This document shows positions 23,351 to 32,487 of a stretch of DNA of 64,000 bases, piece by piece. Numbering within the stretch: position 1 is the stretch's first letter; each line of letters opens with the position of its first letter. The notes below the pieces were generated by a model. It had not been told where the DNA came from. It searched no databases and saw nothing but the letters and a program-made list of their open reading frames with translations. Origin of the DNA: JACVRW01 sp963808545 (GTDB lineage Bacteria; Actinomycetota; Thermoleophilia; Solirubrobacterales; Thermoleophilaceae); the NCBI GenBank assembly GCA_963808545.1, contig CAWEGB010000010.1, positions 62,001-126,000 on the forward strand, written 5' to 3'. A program made the translations under genes and the position numbers.

Positions 23351-26300
23351 ATGACGTCTATCGCAGTTCGCCGCCGTGCCGGCCGGGAACCGGGTGCGCA
23401 GCGCAGGGGCGGCCGCCGCGCCGCCAACGGGGGCCCTCCGGGCGGCATGAGGCACGAGGTCTCCCTGGCGGACAAGTACACGCTCGACGAGGGCCGGATT
23501 CTTCTCACCGGCGTGCAGGGCCTCGTACGGCTCCCGCTCGACCAGCATCGCGCCGACCGCCGCGCCGGCCTCCACACCGCAACCATGATCTCCGGCTATC
23601 AGGGCTCACCCCTCGGAGGGCTCGACCAAGAGCTCGCCCGTAATCGCGAGCTCATCGCCGAGCACCACGTCCGGCACGTACCCGGGCTCAACGAGGAGCT
23701 CGGGGCCACCTCGGCCTGGGGCAGCCAGCTGGCCGCCGACCTGCCGGGCGCTCGTTACGACGGCGTGCTCGCGCTGTGGTACGGAAAGGCCCCCGGGCTC
23801 GACCGCGCTGCCGATTCGCTGCGCCACGGAAACTTCGTTGGCGTCTCCCGCACCGGGGGCGCGCTCGCCGTGGTGGGCGACGACCCGAGCTGCAAGTCCT
23901 CCACGATCCCGAGCGCGTCCGAGCCGATGCTCGCGGGCCTGCACATGCCCGTCTTCTTCCCGGGCAGCGTCCAGGAGGTCCTCGATCTCGGACTCCACGC
24001 GCTCGCCTGCTCGCGTACGTCCGGGCTCTGGGTCGGCTTCAAGGTGGTCACGAGCGTGGCCGACGCGCTCAGCAGCGCGTCAGTCGCGCCCGAGCGCGTA
24101 GTGCCCGTGATCCCCGAGGTCGTCGACCGCGGCCGTCCCTACGAGCACGTGCCGAACGCCAACCTCCTCGCGCCCGCCTCGCTCGAGATGGAGCGCACGC
24201 TGCTCGGTCCGCGCACCGAGCTGGCGCTCGCCTATGCGCGGGAGAACGGGGTCAATCGCATCGAGGGCGCGCGCGACGCATGGCTGGGCGTCGTCGTTCC
24301 CGGCAAGGCCTACTTCGATCTCATGCACGCGCTGCGCGGGCTGGGGCTCGACGGCGCCGCCTTGGAGCGAGCCGGGATCCGGGTGCTGAAGCTCGGGATG
24401 GTGTCGCCCCTCGAGCCGCAGATCGCCCGCGACTTTGCCGACGGTCTCCAGGAGATCCTGGTCGCCGAGGAGAAGGGCCCGTTCGTCGAGCCGCTCCTCA
24501 AGGACGCGCTCTACGGGATGCCCGGGGCGCCGCGCGTCCTCGGCAAGCGCGACGAACGGGGCGAGCGGCTGCTCCCGGCCGAGCTCGACCTCGACGCCGA
24601 CCTGATCGCCCGTGCCGTGGCCGCCCGCCTCCGCGCGCGCGGCGTGACGATCGACTCGGTGGAGGCGCGCATGCGCAAGCTCGACGAGATAGCGAGCAGA
24701 CCGGCCGTGCTGCCCATGGCCGCGCGCACGCCGTTCTTCTGCTCGGGCTGCCCGCACAACTCTTCGGTCAAGGCCCCCGAGGGCACGCTGGTGGGCGGCG
24801 GCATCGGCTGCCACACCATGATCCTGCTCAACCCCGAGGGCAAGGGCGAGATCACCGGCATCACCCAGATGGGCGGCGAGGGCGCGCAGTGGATCGGCCA
24901 GGCGCCGTTCACCGACGACTCCCACCTCGTGCAGAACCTCGGCGACGGGACCTTCCATCACTCGGGCTCGCTGGCCGTGCGCGCCGCGGTGGCCGCCGGC
25001 GTCAACATCACGTACAAGCTGCTCTACAACGAGCACGTGGCCATGACGGGCGGCCAGGCCATCGAGGGCCAGCTCAGCGTGCCCGAGCTCACGCGCTGGC
25101 TCGAGCTCGAGGGTGTCCGGCGGATCATCGTCACCACCGAGGACACGGGCCGCTACCGCGGCGTGGAGCTGGCGCCGATCGCCGATGTGCGCGATCGCAA
25201 GGAGCTGCTCAACGCCCAGCAGGAGCTCGCGCGGATCGAGGGCGTGACCGTCCTCATCCACGATCAGGAGTGCGCCGCCGAGCTGCGCCGCAAGCGCAAG
25301 CGCGGCAAGGCCGAGGAGCCGGCGGAGCGCGTGTGGATCAACGAGCGGGTCTGTGAGGGCTGCGGCGACTGCGGCCGCAAATCGAACTGTCTGTCGGTGA
25401 TTCCCGTGGAAACGGAGTTCGGCCGCAAGACCCAGATCCATCAGGCGTCCTGCAACAAGGACCTGTCCTGTCTCGACGGAGACTGCCCCTCCTTCCTGAC
25501 CGTGGTGCCCGGCGAGAAGCAGCGGCACCGCACTCCGAAGCCGCCGGCTCCGCTGGACGAGCCGCTACGGCTCGTCTCCGACGCGGACTTCAGCGTGCGC
25601 ATGCTGGGCATCGGCGGCACCGGCGTGGTCACGGTCAACCAGGTGCTCGGCATGGCCGCCCTGATCGACGGGCTGCACGTCTCCGGACTCGACCAGACCG
25701 GCCTTTCGCAGAAGGGTGGTCCCGTGATCTCCGACCTTCGCATCACCCGGGATCCGCTGCCGTCGGCCAGCAAGACCCCCGCGGGCGAGGTCGACCTCTA
25801 TCTGGGCTTCGACCTGCTCGGAGCCGCCAGCGAGACGAACCTGGTGAGCGCCCACCCCGATCGCACCATGGCCGTGGTCTCCACCAGCGCGGTGCCCACC
25901 GGGCGGATGGTGATCGACACGGAGGAGCGCTTCCCCGAGCTGTCGCTCCAGCTCGATCGAATCGACGCGGTCACTCGCAGCGAGCACAACCTCTACCTCG
26001 ACGCCCAGCGGCTGTCCGAGCGCCTCTTCGGCGACCACATGATGACCAACACGCTCGCGCTCGGCGCCGCCTTCCAGCGCGGCCTCGTGCCGGTCTCGGC
26101 CACCGCGCTCGAGCAGGCGATCGGCCTCAACGGCGCGGCGGTGGAGAAGAACCTCGCCGCCTTCGCCTGGGGCCGCGCGGTGGTCGCGGCGCCCGACGCC
26201 GTGGAGGCGGCCACCCGCGAGCCTGAGGCCGTGGTGGCGCTGCACGACCTGACCGAGGCGGAGCGCGCACTGGTGACGCTGGCCGTCGACGGCAGCCAGG

Positions 26301-26959
26301 GCGAGCTGCGCGCTCTGGTGGAAAGGCGCATTCCGGAGTTGATCGCCTACCAGGACGAGGCCTATGCGGAGCACTACGCCGAGCTTGTCCGGCGCGTACA
26401 CGTGGCCGAGCAGGAGCGGGCCCCCGGCCACTCGGAGCTGACGGAGACGGTCGCGCGCCAGCTGTTCAAGCTGATGGCCTACAAGGACGAGTACGAGGTG
26501 GCCCGCCTGCACCTCGATTCGGTGGAACGGGCGCGGCTCGACGCCGAGTTCGGTGAGGGCGCGAAGGTCTACTTCATGCTCCACCCGCCGATGCTCCGGG
26601 CTCTGGGGCTGGAGCGCAAGCTCAGGCTCGGCGCGTGGTTCGTCCCCGCCTTCCGGACGCTCTACCGGATGCGGCGCCTGCGCGGCCGGCGCCTCGATCC
26701 CTTCGGCCGGGCCGAGGTGCGGCGGGTCGAACGCGAGCTGGTGGGCGAGTACGAGGCCCTGGTGACCGAGGCGCTCGAGCTGGTCACCCCTGACACGCAC
26801 GCCGCCGCGGTGGAGCTCTTGGAGCTGCCCGACGTGATCCGCGGCTACGAGGAGATCAAGCTGCGCAACGTCACGCTCTATCGCAAGCGTGTCGAGGCCG
26901 GACTGAAGCGCCTGCGTGCCGGTCAGGCCGCCGGCCTACGGCCCACCGCCACGACGTAG
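23351..26959 (+). CDS. Indolepyruvate ferredoxin oxidoreductase, fused alpha-beta type
   Basis: This 1202-residue thiamine-diphosphate enzyme of the fused IorA-IorB family oxidatively decarboxylates aryl- or branched-chain 2-keto acids to acyl-CoA with ferredoxin. Order: transketolase-like region with TMISGYQGSPLGGLD near residue 80; a TPP/Mg region around PFFCSGCPHNSS, GGGIGCHTM and MGGEGAQWIGQ; an iron-sulfur segment CEGCGDCGRKSNC (about residue 670); then the gamma-like domain (MLGIGGTGVVTVNQVLGMAA, LDQTGLSQKGG). ATG 23351 is chosen because GGAGGAGAAGGGAG lies just before it; M at 23447 would drop a basic N-tail. It is divergent from the dehydrogenase/GntR operon. The 3' end overlaps the methyltransferase gene by 37 bases. 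Confidence 0.93.
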   Translation: MTSIAVRRRAGREPGAQRRGGRRAANGGPPGGMRHEVSLADKYTLDEGRILLTGVQGLVRLPLDQHRADRRAGLHTATMISGYQGSPLGGLDQELARNRELIAEHHVRHVPGLNEELGATSAWGSQLAADLPGARYDGVLALWYGKAPGLDRAADSLRHGNFVGVSRTGGALAVVGDDPSCKSSTIPSASEPMLAGLHMPVFFPGSVQEVLDLGLHALACSRTSGLWVGFKVVTSVADALSSASVAPERVVPVIPEVVDRGRPYEHVPNANLLAPASLEMERTLLGPRTELALAYARENGVNRIEGARDAWLGVVVPGKAYFDLMHALRGLGLDGAALERAGIRVLKLGMVSPLEPQIARDFADGLQEILVAEEKGPFVEPLLKDALYGMPGAPRVLGKRDERGERLLPAELDLDADLIARAVAARLRARGVTIDSVEARMRKLDEIASRPAVLPMAARTPFFCSGCPHNSSVKAPEGTLVGGGIGCHTMILLNPEGKGEITGITQMGGEGAQWIGQAPFTDDSHLVQNLGDGTFHHSGSLAVRAAVAAGVNITYKLLYNEHVAMTGGQAIEGQLSVPELTRWLELEGVRRIIVTTEDTGRYRGVELAPIADVRDRKELLNAQQELARIEGVTVLIHDQECAAELRRKRKRGKAEEPAERVWINERVCEGCGDCGRKSNCLSVIPVETEFGRKTQIHQASCNKDLSCLDGDCPSFLTVVPGEKQRHRTPKPPAPLDEPLRLVSDADFSVRMLGIGGTGVVTVNQVLGMAALIDGLHVSGLDQTGLSQKGGPVISDLRITRDPLPSASKTPAGEVDLYLGFDLLGAASETNLVSAHPDRTMAVVSTSAVPTGRMVIDTEERFPELSLQLDRIDAVTRSEHNLYLDAQRLSERLFGDHMMTNTLALGAAFQRGLVPVSATALEQAIGLNGAAVEKNLAAFAWGRAVVAAPDAVEAATREPEAVVALHDLTEAERALVTLAVDGSQGELRALVERRIPELIAYQDEAYAEHYAELVRRVHVAEQERAPGHSELTETVARQLFKLMAYKDEYEVARLHLDSVERARLDAEFGEGAKVYFMLHPPMLRALGLERKLRLGAWFVPAFRTLYRMRRLRGRRLDPFGRAEVRRVERELVGEYEALVTEALELVTPDTHAAAVELLELPDVIRGYEEIKLRNVTLYRKRVEAGLKRLRAGQAAGLRPTATT

Positions 26960-27813
26960 CGCGCCGCGATCTCCACTCGCGGCGGGCGGTCGTTGCAGGA
27001 GGCCAGCAGTCGGTCGAAGCCCGGGCGGAGCGCTGCCTGCTCTTCGGCCGCCGGCCCGTGGATTCGGGACAACGCGAGGAAGGCCTCGTCGGAGGAGGGG
27101 AAGCACAGGCGCACGGTGCGCGTGCGCACCGCCAAGCCCTCCAGCAGTCCCTCGAGGCGCCGTCGGACCACGGCCTCGGTGCCCCAGGCGGACGGCCGCG
27201 GAACCCCGGCTGGCCGCAGGCCGAGAGGCTCGACCAGCTCGTCCAGCCCGCCCGGCAGGCCGCGAGGACTCCAGGCGGCGAGCGCCACCACCCCGCCCGG
27301 GCGCACCACCCGCACGAGCTCTCCGGCGGTGCGGACCGGACGAGCCGCGAGGGCGACGCCGAAGGCCGACAGCACGGCGTCATAGGTGTCGTCGGCGTAG
27401 GGGAGCCGTTGAACGTCGCCGGTGCTCCAGGAGACGTCGCAGGCGGCCCGCTCGCTGCGGGCGCGCCCGCGCTCGGCCATGCGCGCCGACAGCTCGCAGG
27501 CGTCGACTCGCGCGCCGCGGGCAGCCGCCGCCAGCGCCACGTTGCCGTCCCCGGCGGCGGCGTCGAGCACGCGCCCGCCGGGCTCGACCCCGGCCAGCTC
27601 GACGAGCAGGGCGGCCACCGGCTCGAGCTGCCGCAGCAGAACCTCGTGGCCGACACCGTCGAAGGCTCGGCGGCTCCGCTCGGTGGCAGCGTCGTAGTCG
27701 ACGTCCAAGGCGCCGGCCGCGGTGCGGGGGATCCGGAGCATGGCGCGCCGCGTGAGCGCCGCCTCGCCCGGCCGCTTGCGCGGGGGCCGTCCGTACAGGT
27801 CTCGCAGCGCCAC
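26923..27813 (-). CDS. SAM-dependent methyltransferase (class I)
   Basis: The enzyme is about 296 residues, with the UbiE/type-11 pattern: an N-terminal helix region (DYDAATERSRRAFDGVGHEVL), the SAM-binding loop VLDAAAGDGNVALAAAARGA, the acidic strand end VDACELS, GDVQRLPYADDTYDAVLSAFGV (motif II), and LVRVVRPGGVVALAAW. The substrate is unknown. GTG 27813 is favoured because TAGGAT lies 8 bases upstream on this strand, the spacing of a leaderless promoter; an in-frame ATG at 27741 is possible. The gene is divergent from phoX and lies beside its PHO-like repeat. It converges on the oxidoreductase gene. Confidence 0.8.
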   Translation of the reverse strand: MALRDLYGRPPRKRPGEAALTRRAMLRIPRTAAGALDVDYDAATERSRRAFDGVGHEVLLRQLEPVAALLVELAGVEPGGRVLDAAAGDGNVALAAAARGARVDACELSARMAERGRARSERAACDVSWSTGDVQRLPYADDTYDAVLSAFGVALAARPVRTAGELVRVVRPGGVVALAAWSPRGLPGGLDELVEPLGLRPAGVPRPSAWGTEAVVRRRLEGLLEGLAVRTRTVRLCFPSSDEAFLALSRIHGPAAEEQAALRPGFDRLLASCNDRPPRVEIAARYVVAVGRRPAA

Positions 27814-27853
27814 GTTGGGCGATCCTAGGGCCCATGGCCCACCCACAGCGCAG

Positions 27854-27870
27854 GGGTCACGCAAAGGTCA
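27854..27870 (+). promoter_or_regulatory. PHO-box-like direct repeat upstream of phoX
   Basis: GGTCAC occurs twice (27854-27859 and 27865-27870) with an 11-base period. This is the unit length and near the consensus (G-G/T-TCA-Y...) of actinobacterial PhoP boxes. It lies 64 bases before the phoX ATG, where an activator of a phosphate-starvation gene would bind. PhoP control is inferred. Confidence 0.6.
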
Positions 27871-27933
27871 CAACCTGGGCAGAGGGGTCCGCAAGGATCG
27901 CGGGCGACCACGACCCTCGGGAGGAAGACAGGC

Positions 27934-29319
27934 ATGGCGATCGACGTAAGCCGCCGCGGTTTTGTGGGTGGATCGGCCGCACTGGCCGGAGGAGTGGCTC
28001 TGGGCGGGCCGATGTCGGCTCTGGCCAACCAGTCGGGCAGCGGCCGCCGGGTCCGCTCCCTCGGCTACGGGCAGCTCGAGCCCACCCCGGATATCGACAC
28101 CGGAACCGTGTACCTCGATCTGCCGCCGGGCTTCAAGTACCGGGTCATCTCCCGCCAGGGGGCGACCATGGACGACGGCAACCCCACCCCGGGGATCTTC
28201 GACGGCATGGCCGCCTATCCGGGCCGGCGCGGAGAGACCATCCTCGTGCGCAACCACGAAAACCGCTCGCGCGAGGGCGAGATCACGGTCGACGTCCCGC
28301 TGAGCAAGCGCTACGACCCGGACCTGAACGTGCGGGGTGGAAACACCAAGCTGGTGGTCAGCCGGCAGCGTGAGCTGCTCGAGGAGTACGCCGTCCTCGG
28401 TGGCACGCACACCAACTGCGCCGGTGGCTTCGCCCCGTGGCGCTCGTGGATCACCTGCGAAGAGATCTTCAACTACGGCTGGGTGGAGGACAACGTCACG
28501 CCGGGCACCGGCGTGCCGCACGGCTACATCTTCGAGGTGGACGCCGACGCCGAAGGCCCGGTCGACCCGGTGCCGATCACCGCGGCGGGTCGCTTCTCGC
28601 ACGAGGCCGTGGCCTGGCTAGACGGCGTCCTCTACGAGACCGAGGATCGTGGCGACGCCTCGTTCTACCGCTTCGTGCCGCGGCGGCGCCCGGACGAGAT
28701 CGGCGACCTTTCGTTCGGAGGCGTTCTGCAGGCGCTCGTCATCAGCGGCCGGCCGAACTTCGACGCCAACACCGCCAATCCGGGCGAGTCGTATCCGGTC
28801 GAGTGGGTGACGATCGAGGAGCCCAATCCCCAGACCGATACCGTGCGGACCGAGGCCCAGTCCAAGGACGCCGCCATCTTCGACCGCACCGAGGGCATCT
28901 GGGCCGGGGAGAGGAGCGTGTTCTTCGACTGCACCACCGGCGGAGAGGCGCAGCTCGGCCAGCTCTGGGAGTACCGGCCTCGCGGTCGCAACCGCGGGCT
29001 GTTGCGACTGGTCTACGAGTCCACCGCGGTCGAGGATCTCGAGAACCCCGACAATCTGGTGCTCGTGCCCCAGACCGGCGACGTCTTCCTGCAGGAGGAC
29101 TCGGACGGGGAGCAGTTCGTTCGCGGCGTGACCAGGCGGGGCCGCATCTACGACTTCGCCCGCACCGCGCTCAACCAGACCGAGTTCTGCGGCGGGACGT
29201 TCAGCCCCGACGGACGCACCTTCTTCCTCAACCAGCAGGGCGACCGCGGCGTGGTGGACGACACCAAGTCGGCCCTGACCTACGCGATCTGGGGTCCGTT
29301 CGACTACCGCGACGATTGA
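27934..29319 (+). CDS. phoX: PhoX-type alkaline phosphatase (DUF839), Tat-exported
   Basis: The 461-residue Ca/Fe-dependent alkaline phosphatase family member releases phosphate from esters outside the cell. The N-terminus SRRGFVGGSAALAGGVALGG is a classic Tat signal (Ser-Arg-Arg, hydrophobic stretch). Core motifs: LPPGFKYRVIS, ILVRNHENRS, GGTHTNCAGG, SWITCEEIF, GRFSHEAVAW, YETEDRGDASFYRFVP, then PDNLVLVP and FCGGTFSPDGRTFFLN at the end. A GGGAGGAAG ribosome site precedes ATG. The PHO-like repeat upstream supports phosphate control. Substrate range is not predictable; some DUF839 proteins have other roles. Confidence 0.9.
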   Translation: MAIDVSRRGFVGGSAALAGGVALGGPMSALANQSGSGRRVRSLGYGQLEPTPDIDTGTVYLDLPPGFKYRVISRQGATMDDGNPTPGIFDGMAAYPGRRGETILVRNHENRSREGEITVDVPLSKRYDPDLNVRGGNTKLVVSRQRELLEEYAVLGGTHTNCAGGFAPWRSWITCEEIFNYGWVEDNVTPGTGVPHGYIFEVDADAEGPVDPVPITAAGRFSHEAVAWLDGVLYETEDRGDASFYRFVPRRRPDEIGDLSFGGVLQALVISGRPNFDANTANPGESYPVEWVTIEEPNPQTDTVRTEAQSKDAAIFDRTEGIWAGERSVFFDCTTGGEAQLGQLWEYRPRGRNRGLLRLVYESTAVEDLENPDNLVLVPQTGDVFLQEDSDGEQFVRGVTRRGRIYDFARTALNQTEFCGGTFSPDGRTFFLNQQGDRGVVDDTKSALTYAIWGPFDYRDD

Positions 29320-29400
29320 GATGGCGGGCTCGCCCGTGGCCTGGACGGCGAGCGGGCGGTGGCCGCGAGCCTATGGATAGTCGCTATATAAGGGTCGGCC

Positions 29401-30246
29401 ATGAGCGACACCTTCACCATCGGCGGAGACCTCGAGGTCCGCCGCCTCGGCTTCGGCGCGATGCGGATCACCGGCGACGGGATCTGGGGCCCGCCGGACG
29501 ATCCTGAGGACGCGAAGCAGCTTCTGCGGCGCGTGCCCGAACTGGGCGTCAACCTGATCGACACGGCCGACTCGTACGGCCCCGAGGTGAGCGAGAACCT
29601 GATCGCCGAGGCCCTCCATCCCTACGACGGGCTCGTGATCGCGACCAAGGGTGGCCTCGAGCGCACCGGCCCCGGCGAGTGGCCGCGTAACGGCCGGCCC
29701 GAGCACCTCAAGCAGGCCTGCGAGGGCAGCATGAGGCGGCTGCGCGTCGACCAGATCGACCTGTACCAGCTGCATTCCCCGGACGACGACGTCCCGTACG
29801 AGGACTCGGTGGGCGCGCTCAAGGAGCTGCAGGACGAGGGGAAGATCCGCCACGTGGGCGTCTCGAACGTGTCGGTCGACCAGCTCGAGCAGGCTCGCGG
29901 GATCGTCGACGTCGCCACCGTACAGAACCGCTACAACCTCACGGACAGGTCGTCCGAGGACGTGCTCGACGCCTGCGAGGACGCCGGGATCGGCTTCATT
30001 CCCTGGTTCCCGCTGGCCGTCGGCTCGCTGGCCGACGACGGCGGCCCGCTGGACGAGCTCGCGGGACGCCACGGGGCCACGGCCGGCCAGGTGGCGCTGG
30101 CCTGGCTCTTGTCACGGTCACCGGTGATGCTCCCGATCCCGGGCACCTCCTCGGTCGAACACCTCGAGGAGAACGTGGCCGCGGCGCAGCTCGAGCTGAA
30201 CGCCGACGAGCAGGACGAGATAGCCCAGGCCGCCGCCGGCAACTGA
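29401..30246 (+). CDS. Aldo/keto reductase
   Basis: The 281-residue (beta/alpha)8 NADPH-dependent carbonyl reductase family member shows the catalytic tetrad: Asp and Tyr in NLIDTADSYG, Lys in VIATKGG, His in YQLHSPDD. The cofactor loop near the C-terminus is PIPGTSSVEHLEENVAA. The natural substrate is unknown. A TATATA box at 29385-29390 lies only 10 bases before the ATG, and no ribosome-binding site is seen, so the message may be leaderless. An inverted repeat ATAG-TCG-CTAT overlaps the box and could be an operator. Confidence 0.92.
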   Translation: MSDTFTIGGDLEVRRLGFGAMRITGDGIWGPPDDPEDAKQLLRRVPELGVNLIDTADSYGPEVSENLIAEALHPYDGLVIATKGGLERTGPGEWPRNGRPEHLKQACEGSMRRLRVDQIDLYQLHSPDDDVPYEDSVGALKELQDEGKIRHVGVSNVSVDQLEQARGIVDVATVQNRYNLTDRSSEDVLDACEDAGIGFIPWFPLAVGSLADDGGPLDELAGRHGATAGQVALAWLLSRSPVMLPIPGTSSVEHLEENVAAAQLELNADEQDEIAQAAAGN

Positions 30247-30284
30247 CGCCCAGCCGTCCGGGGGGCCGGGGACCCTTGACGGGG

Positions 30285-31394
30285 ATGGATCACGCGTTCG
30301 GCAGGGGGGAGCCGTTCTCGATTGGAGTCGAGGAGGAGCTGCTCCTCGTAGACGAGGGGACGCTGCGACTGGCCGAGGTGGCCGACCAAATCGTGCCCGC
30401 GATCGGCCTGCCCGAGGGTCGCGCAGGGCACGAGGCCTTTCTGGCGGAGATCGAGCTGCGCTCCGATCCCTGCGCCACCACCGATGACGCAGTGCGCCAG
30501 CTGGCCGAGGGCCGCGTCCGGGCAAGCGCGGCGGGGGCCACCCTGATGGCGGTCGGCGTGCACCCCGACGGCCGCTATGGAGACGCCACGCTGGTCGACA
30601 GCGAGCGCTACCGCCGGGTAGAGGGAGAGATGCGCGGCCTCATCCGCAGGACGCCCGAATGCGCGCTCCACGTACACGTGGGCCTCCCGAGCCGGGAGGC
30701 GGCCGTGGCCGCCCTCACCGGCCTGCGCGAGGCGCTGCCGCTGATCATGGCGCTCGGGGCGAGCTCACCGTTCTGGTTCGGGCTGGACTCGGGCCTCGCC
30801 AGCTCGCGCTCGGCTCTCGTGAGGGGCTACCCGGGGCGCGGCGCGCCACCGCCGCTGCGCAGCTGGGACGACTACCTGGAGCAGCTCGATGCGATCCGGG
30901 CCGGCGGCGGGCCCACCGACCGGACCATGGTGTGGTGGGACATCCGGCTCCAGCCGCGCCTGGGCACCGTGGAGCTGCGGGAGCTCGACGTCCAGACCGG
31001 GCTCGAGGAGGCGGCCGCACTGGCGGCTCTGGTTCGCGCGCTGGCCGTGCGGGCGGTCGAGCAACCGGTGACCGAGCCGACTCCGGCCCAGGCCATCGCC
31101 TGGTCCTGGTTTCGCGCCTCGCGCGACGGGCTGGCTGCCACCATCGCGTACGACGGCGAGCTCGTGCCCGTGCGGGAGGCCGCGCGCGCCACCCTCGCGG
31201 GGCTGGGACGTGGTGACCCCGCACTCGACGGCATCGAGCGCATTCTCGTGGAGGGCAACGGCGCGGACCGCCAGCGCACGGCCTTCGCACGCGGCGGGAT
31301 GCCCGGTCTTCTGCGCTTTCTGGCCGACGAGACGGACCGGCCCTTCGAGGGCTCGCCTGGTGCGACCCGAAACGACGAGAGCCCGGCCGCCTGA
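30285..31394 (+). CDS. Carboxylate-amine ligase (GCS2 / YbdK family)
   Basis: The 369-residue ATP-dependent ligase family related to plant-type glutamate-cysteine ligase has the start motif FSIGVEEELLLVDE, EIELRSDPCATTDDA, a conserved His stretch CALHVHVGLP, SPFWFGLDSGLASSRSALV and ELRELDVQTG. YbdK-like proteins have weak gamma-glutamylcysteine synthetase activity; the true substrate is not known. ATG 30285 is preferred; an upstream TTG (30276) would add three residues. The stop codon lies within the loop of the 12-bp terminator hairpin. Confidence 0.88.
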   Translation: MDHAFGRGEPFSIGVEEELLLVDEGTLRLAEVADQIVPAIGLPEGRAGHEAFLAEIELRSDPCATTDDAVRQLAEGRVRASAAGATLMAVGVHPDGRYGDATLVDSERYRRVEGEMRGLIRRTPECALHVHVGLPSREAAVAALTGLREALPLIMALGASSPFWFGLDSGLASSRSALVRGYPGRGAPPPLRSWDDYLEQLDAIRAGGGPTDRTMVWWDIRLQPRLGTVELRELDVQTGLEEAAALAALVRALAVRAVEQPVTEPTPAQAIAWSWFRASRDGLAATIAYDGELVPVREAARATLAGLGRGDPALDGIERILVEGNGADRQRTAFARGGMPGLLRFLADETDRPFEGSPGATRNDESPAA

Positions 31395-31410
31395 GCAACC
31401 GGGCTCTCGT
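31375..31410. terminator. Bidirectional hairpin terminator
   Basis: ACGAGAGCCCGG and its exact complement form a 12-bp stem with a 12-base loop that contains the stop codon of the GCS2-type ligase. The convergent sigma factor gene ends 26 bases further on, so the hairpin can serve both directions. Confidence 0.75.
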
Positions 31411-31435
31411 GGAATCGTTGGTGGGAAGCGGGTGC

Positions 31436-32320
31436 CTAAGCGGCTTCGCGCAGCGCCGCGACGACGTCGTCCTGAGCCAGCCGGCGCAGGGCGCGGTCCT
31501 CGAGCTGGCGCACTCGCTCGCTCGAGAGGCCCAGACGTCGGCCGGTCTCGCGCAGCGCGTGAGGCTCCTCGCGATCGAGTCCGAAGCGCAGCGTGATCAC
31601 GTCGCGCTCCACGTCCGGGAGGGTGTCGACCGCCTCACGAAGGCGCTCGTCACCGAGGCCGGTCACGACCTCGTCCTCCACGGTGGGACCGTCGCCGGCG
31701 ATCAGGTCGCCCAGGGCGGTCTCGCCGTCCTCGCCGACCCCCTGGTCGAGACTGGTGGGTCCACGATCGGCCCGCCGGATGTCGGCCACCTCGTCGATGG
31801 GGAGATCCACGAACTCCGCGATCTCCTCCTCCGTCGGCTGGCGCCCGAGCTGAACGGCGAGCTTGCGCTCGGCGTCCTGGATCTTGCGCGCCCGCGCCAC
31901 GATGTGGACCGGGAGGCGAACGGTGCGGCCCGAGTTCGCGAGCCCGCGCCCGATGGCCTGGCGGATCCAGAGCGTGCCGTAGGTGGAGAACTTGAAGCCC
32001 TTGCGCCAGTCGAACTTCTCGACCGCGCGGATCAGGCCGAGCATCCCCTCCTGGATGAGGTCTCCAAGGGGCAGGCCCTGGCCCTGGTACTTGCGCGCGA
32101 CTGAGATCACCAGACGCAGGTTGGCGTTGATCATGCGGTCCTTGGCCGCGAGATCACCCTTCTCGATGCGCTTGGCCAACTCGATCTCCTCCTCTGCGGT
32201 GAGGAGGGGATGGCGCCGCGCTTCATTGAAGAACAACTGCAGGGAATCCTCGAGCTCCACCGGGACAACCTGGCGGGACTCTGGAGTCTCTGCGGGACGA
32301 ATCAGCGTGTCAGTAGTCAA
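31436..32320 (-). CDS. RNA polymerase sigma factor, RpoD-like (group 2)
   Basis: A sigma-70 family protein of 294 residues: region 1.2 (SLQLFFNEARRHPLLTAEEEIELAKRIE), region 2 with MINANLRLVISVARKYQG, LIQEGMLGLIRAVEKFD and KFSTYGTLWIRQAI (-10 recognition), region 3, and region 4 with LPDVERDVITLRFGL and a helix-turn-helix ALRETGRRLGLSSERVRQLE (-35 recognition). It lacks region 1.1. TTG 32320 is taken as the start because CAGGG lies 7 bases before it and the upstream residues are not sigma-like. An extended -10 promoter lies about 160 bases upstream. It is one of three sigma genes within 11 kb. It may be a stationary-phase or stress factor. Confidence 0.9.
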   Translation of the reverse strand: MTTDTLIRPAETPESRQVVPVELEDSLQLFFNEARRHPLLTAEEEIELAKRIEKGDLAAKDRMINANLRLVISVARKYQGQGLPLGDLIQEGMLGLIRAVEKFDWRKGFKFSTYGTLWIRQAIGRGLANSGRTVRLPVHIVARARKIQDAERKLAVQLGRQPTEEEIAEFVDLPIDEVADIRRADRGPTSLDQGVGEDGETALGDLIAGDGPTVEDEVVTGLGDERLREAVDTLPDVERDVITLRFGLDREEPHALRETGRRLGLSSERVRQLEDRALRRLAQDDVVAALREAA

Positions 32321-32478
32321 AGCAAAACCCTGGTTTCGATAGTTCGAAGTCCGTCGAAAATTGTACACAAACTCAGCACAAGGGTTACTTCCGACCCCTG
32401 GCCTTCTTCTTTGAGGCTTTCCAGTGCGGCACTTGGCCGAAACGTATATCGCCCCACTACTAGTTGTTTGCACGTACA

Positions 32479-32487
32479 ATTATAGCA
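32479..32487 (-). promoter_or_regulatory. Extended -10 promoter of sigma gene; gap 32321-32664
   Basis: On the minus strand the sequence TGC-TATAAT is a perfect extended -10 element; no -35 consensus is present. It would give a leader of about 150 bases before the TTG start of the sigma gene. The whole 344-base gap (32321-32664) is AT-richer than its surroundings on the left. It contains no further gene that I can support; on the right it ends in AAGGAGGG, the ribosome site of the eRF1-like gene. Confidence 0.6.

Noticed and set aside
24080..25528. 482-codon minus-strand frame inside the oxidoreductase gene
   Set aside because: Shadow frame; the plus strand has a continuous well-motifed protein.
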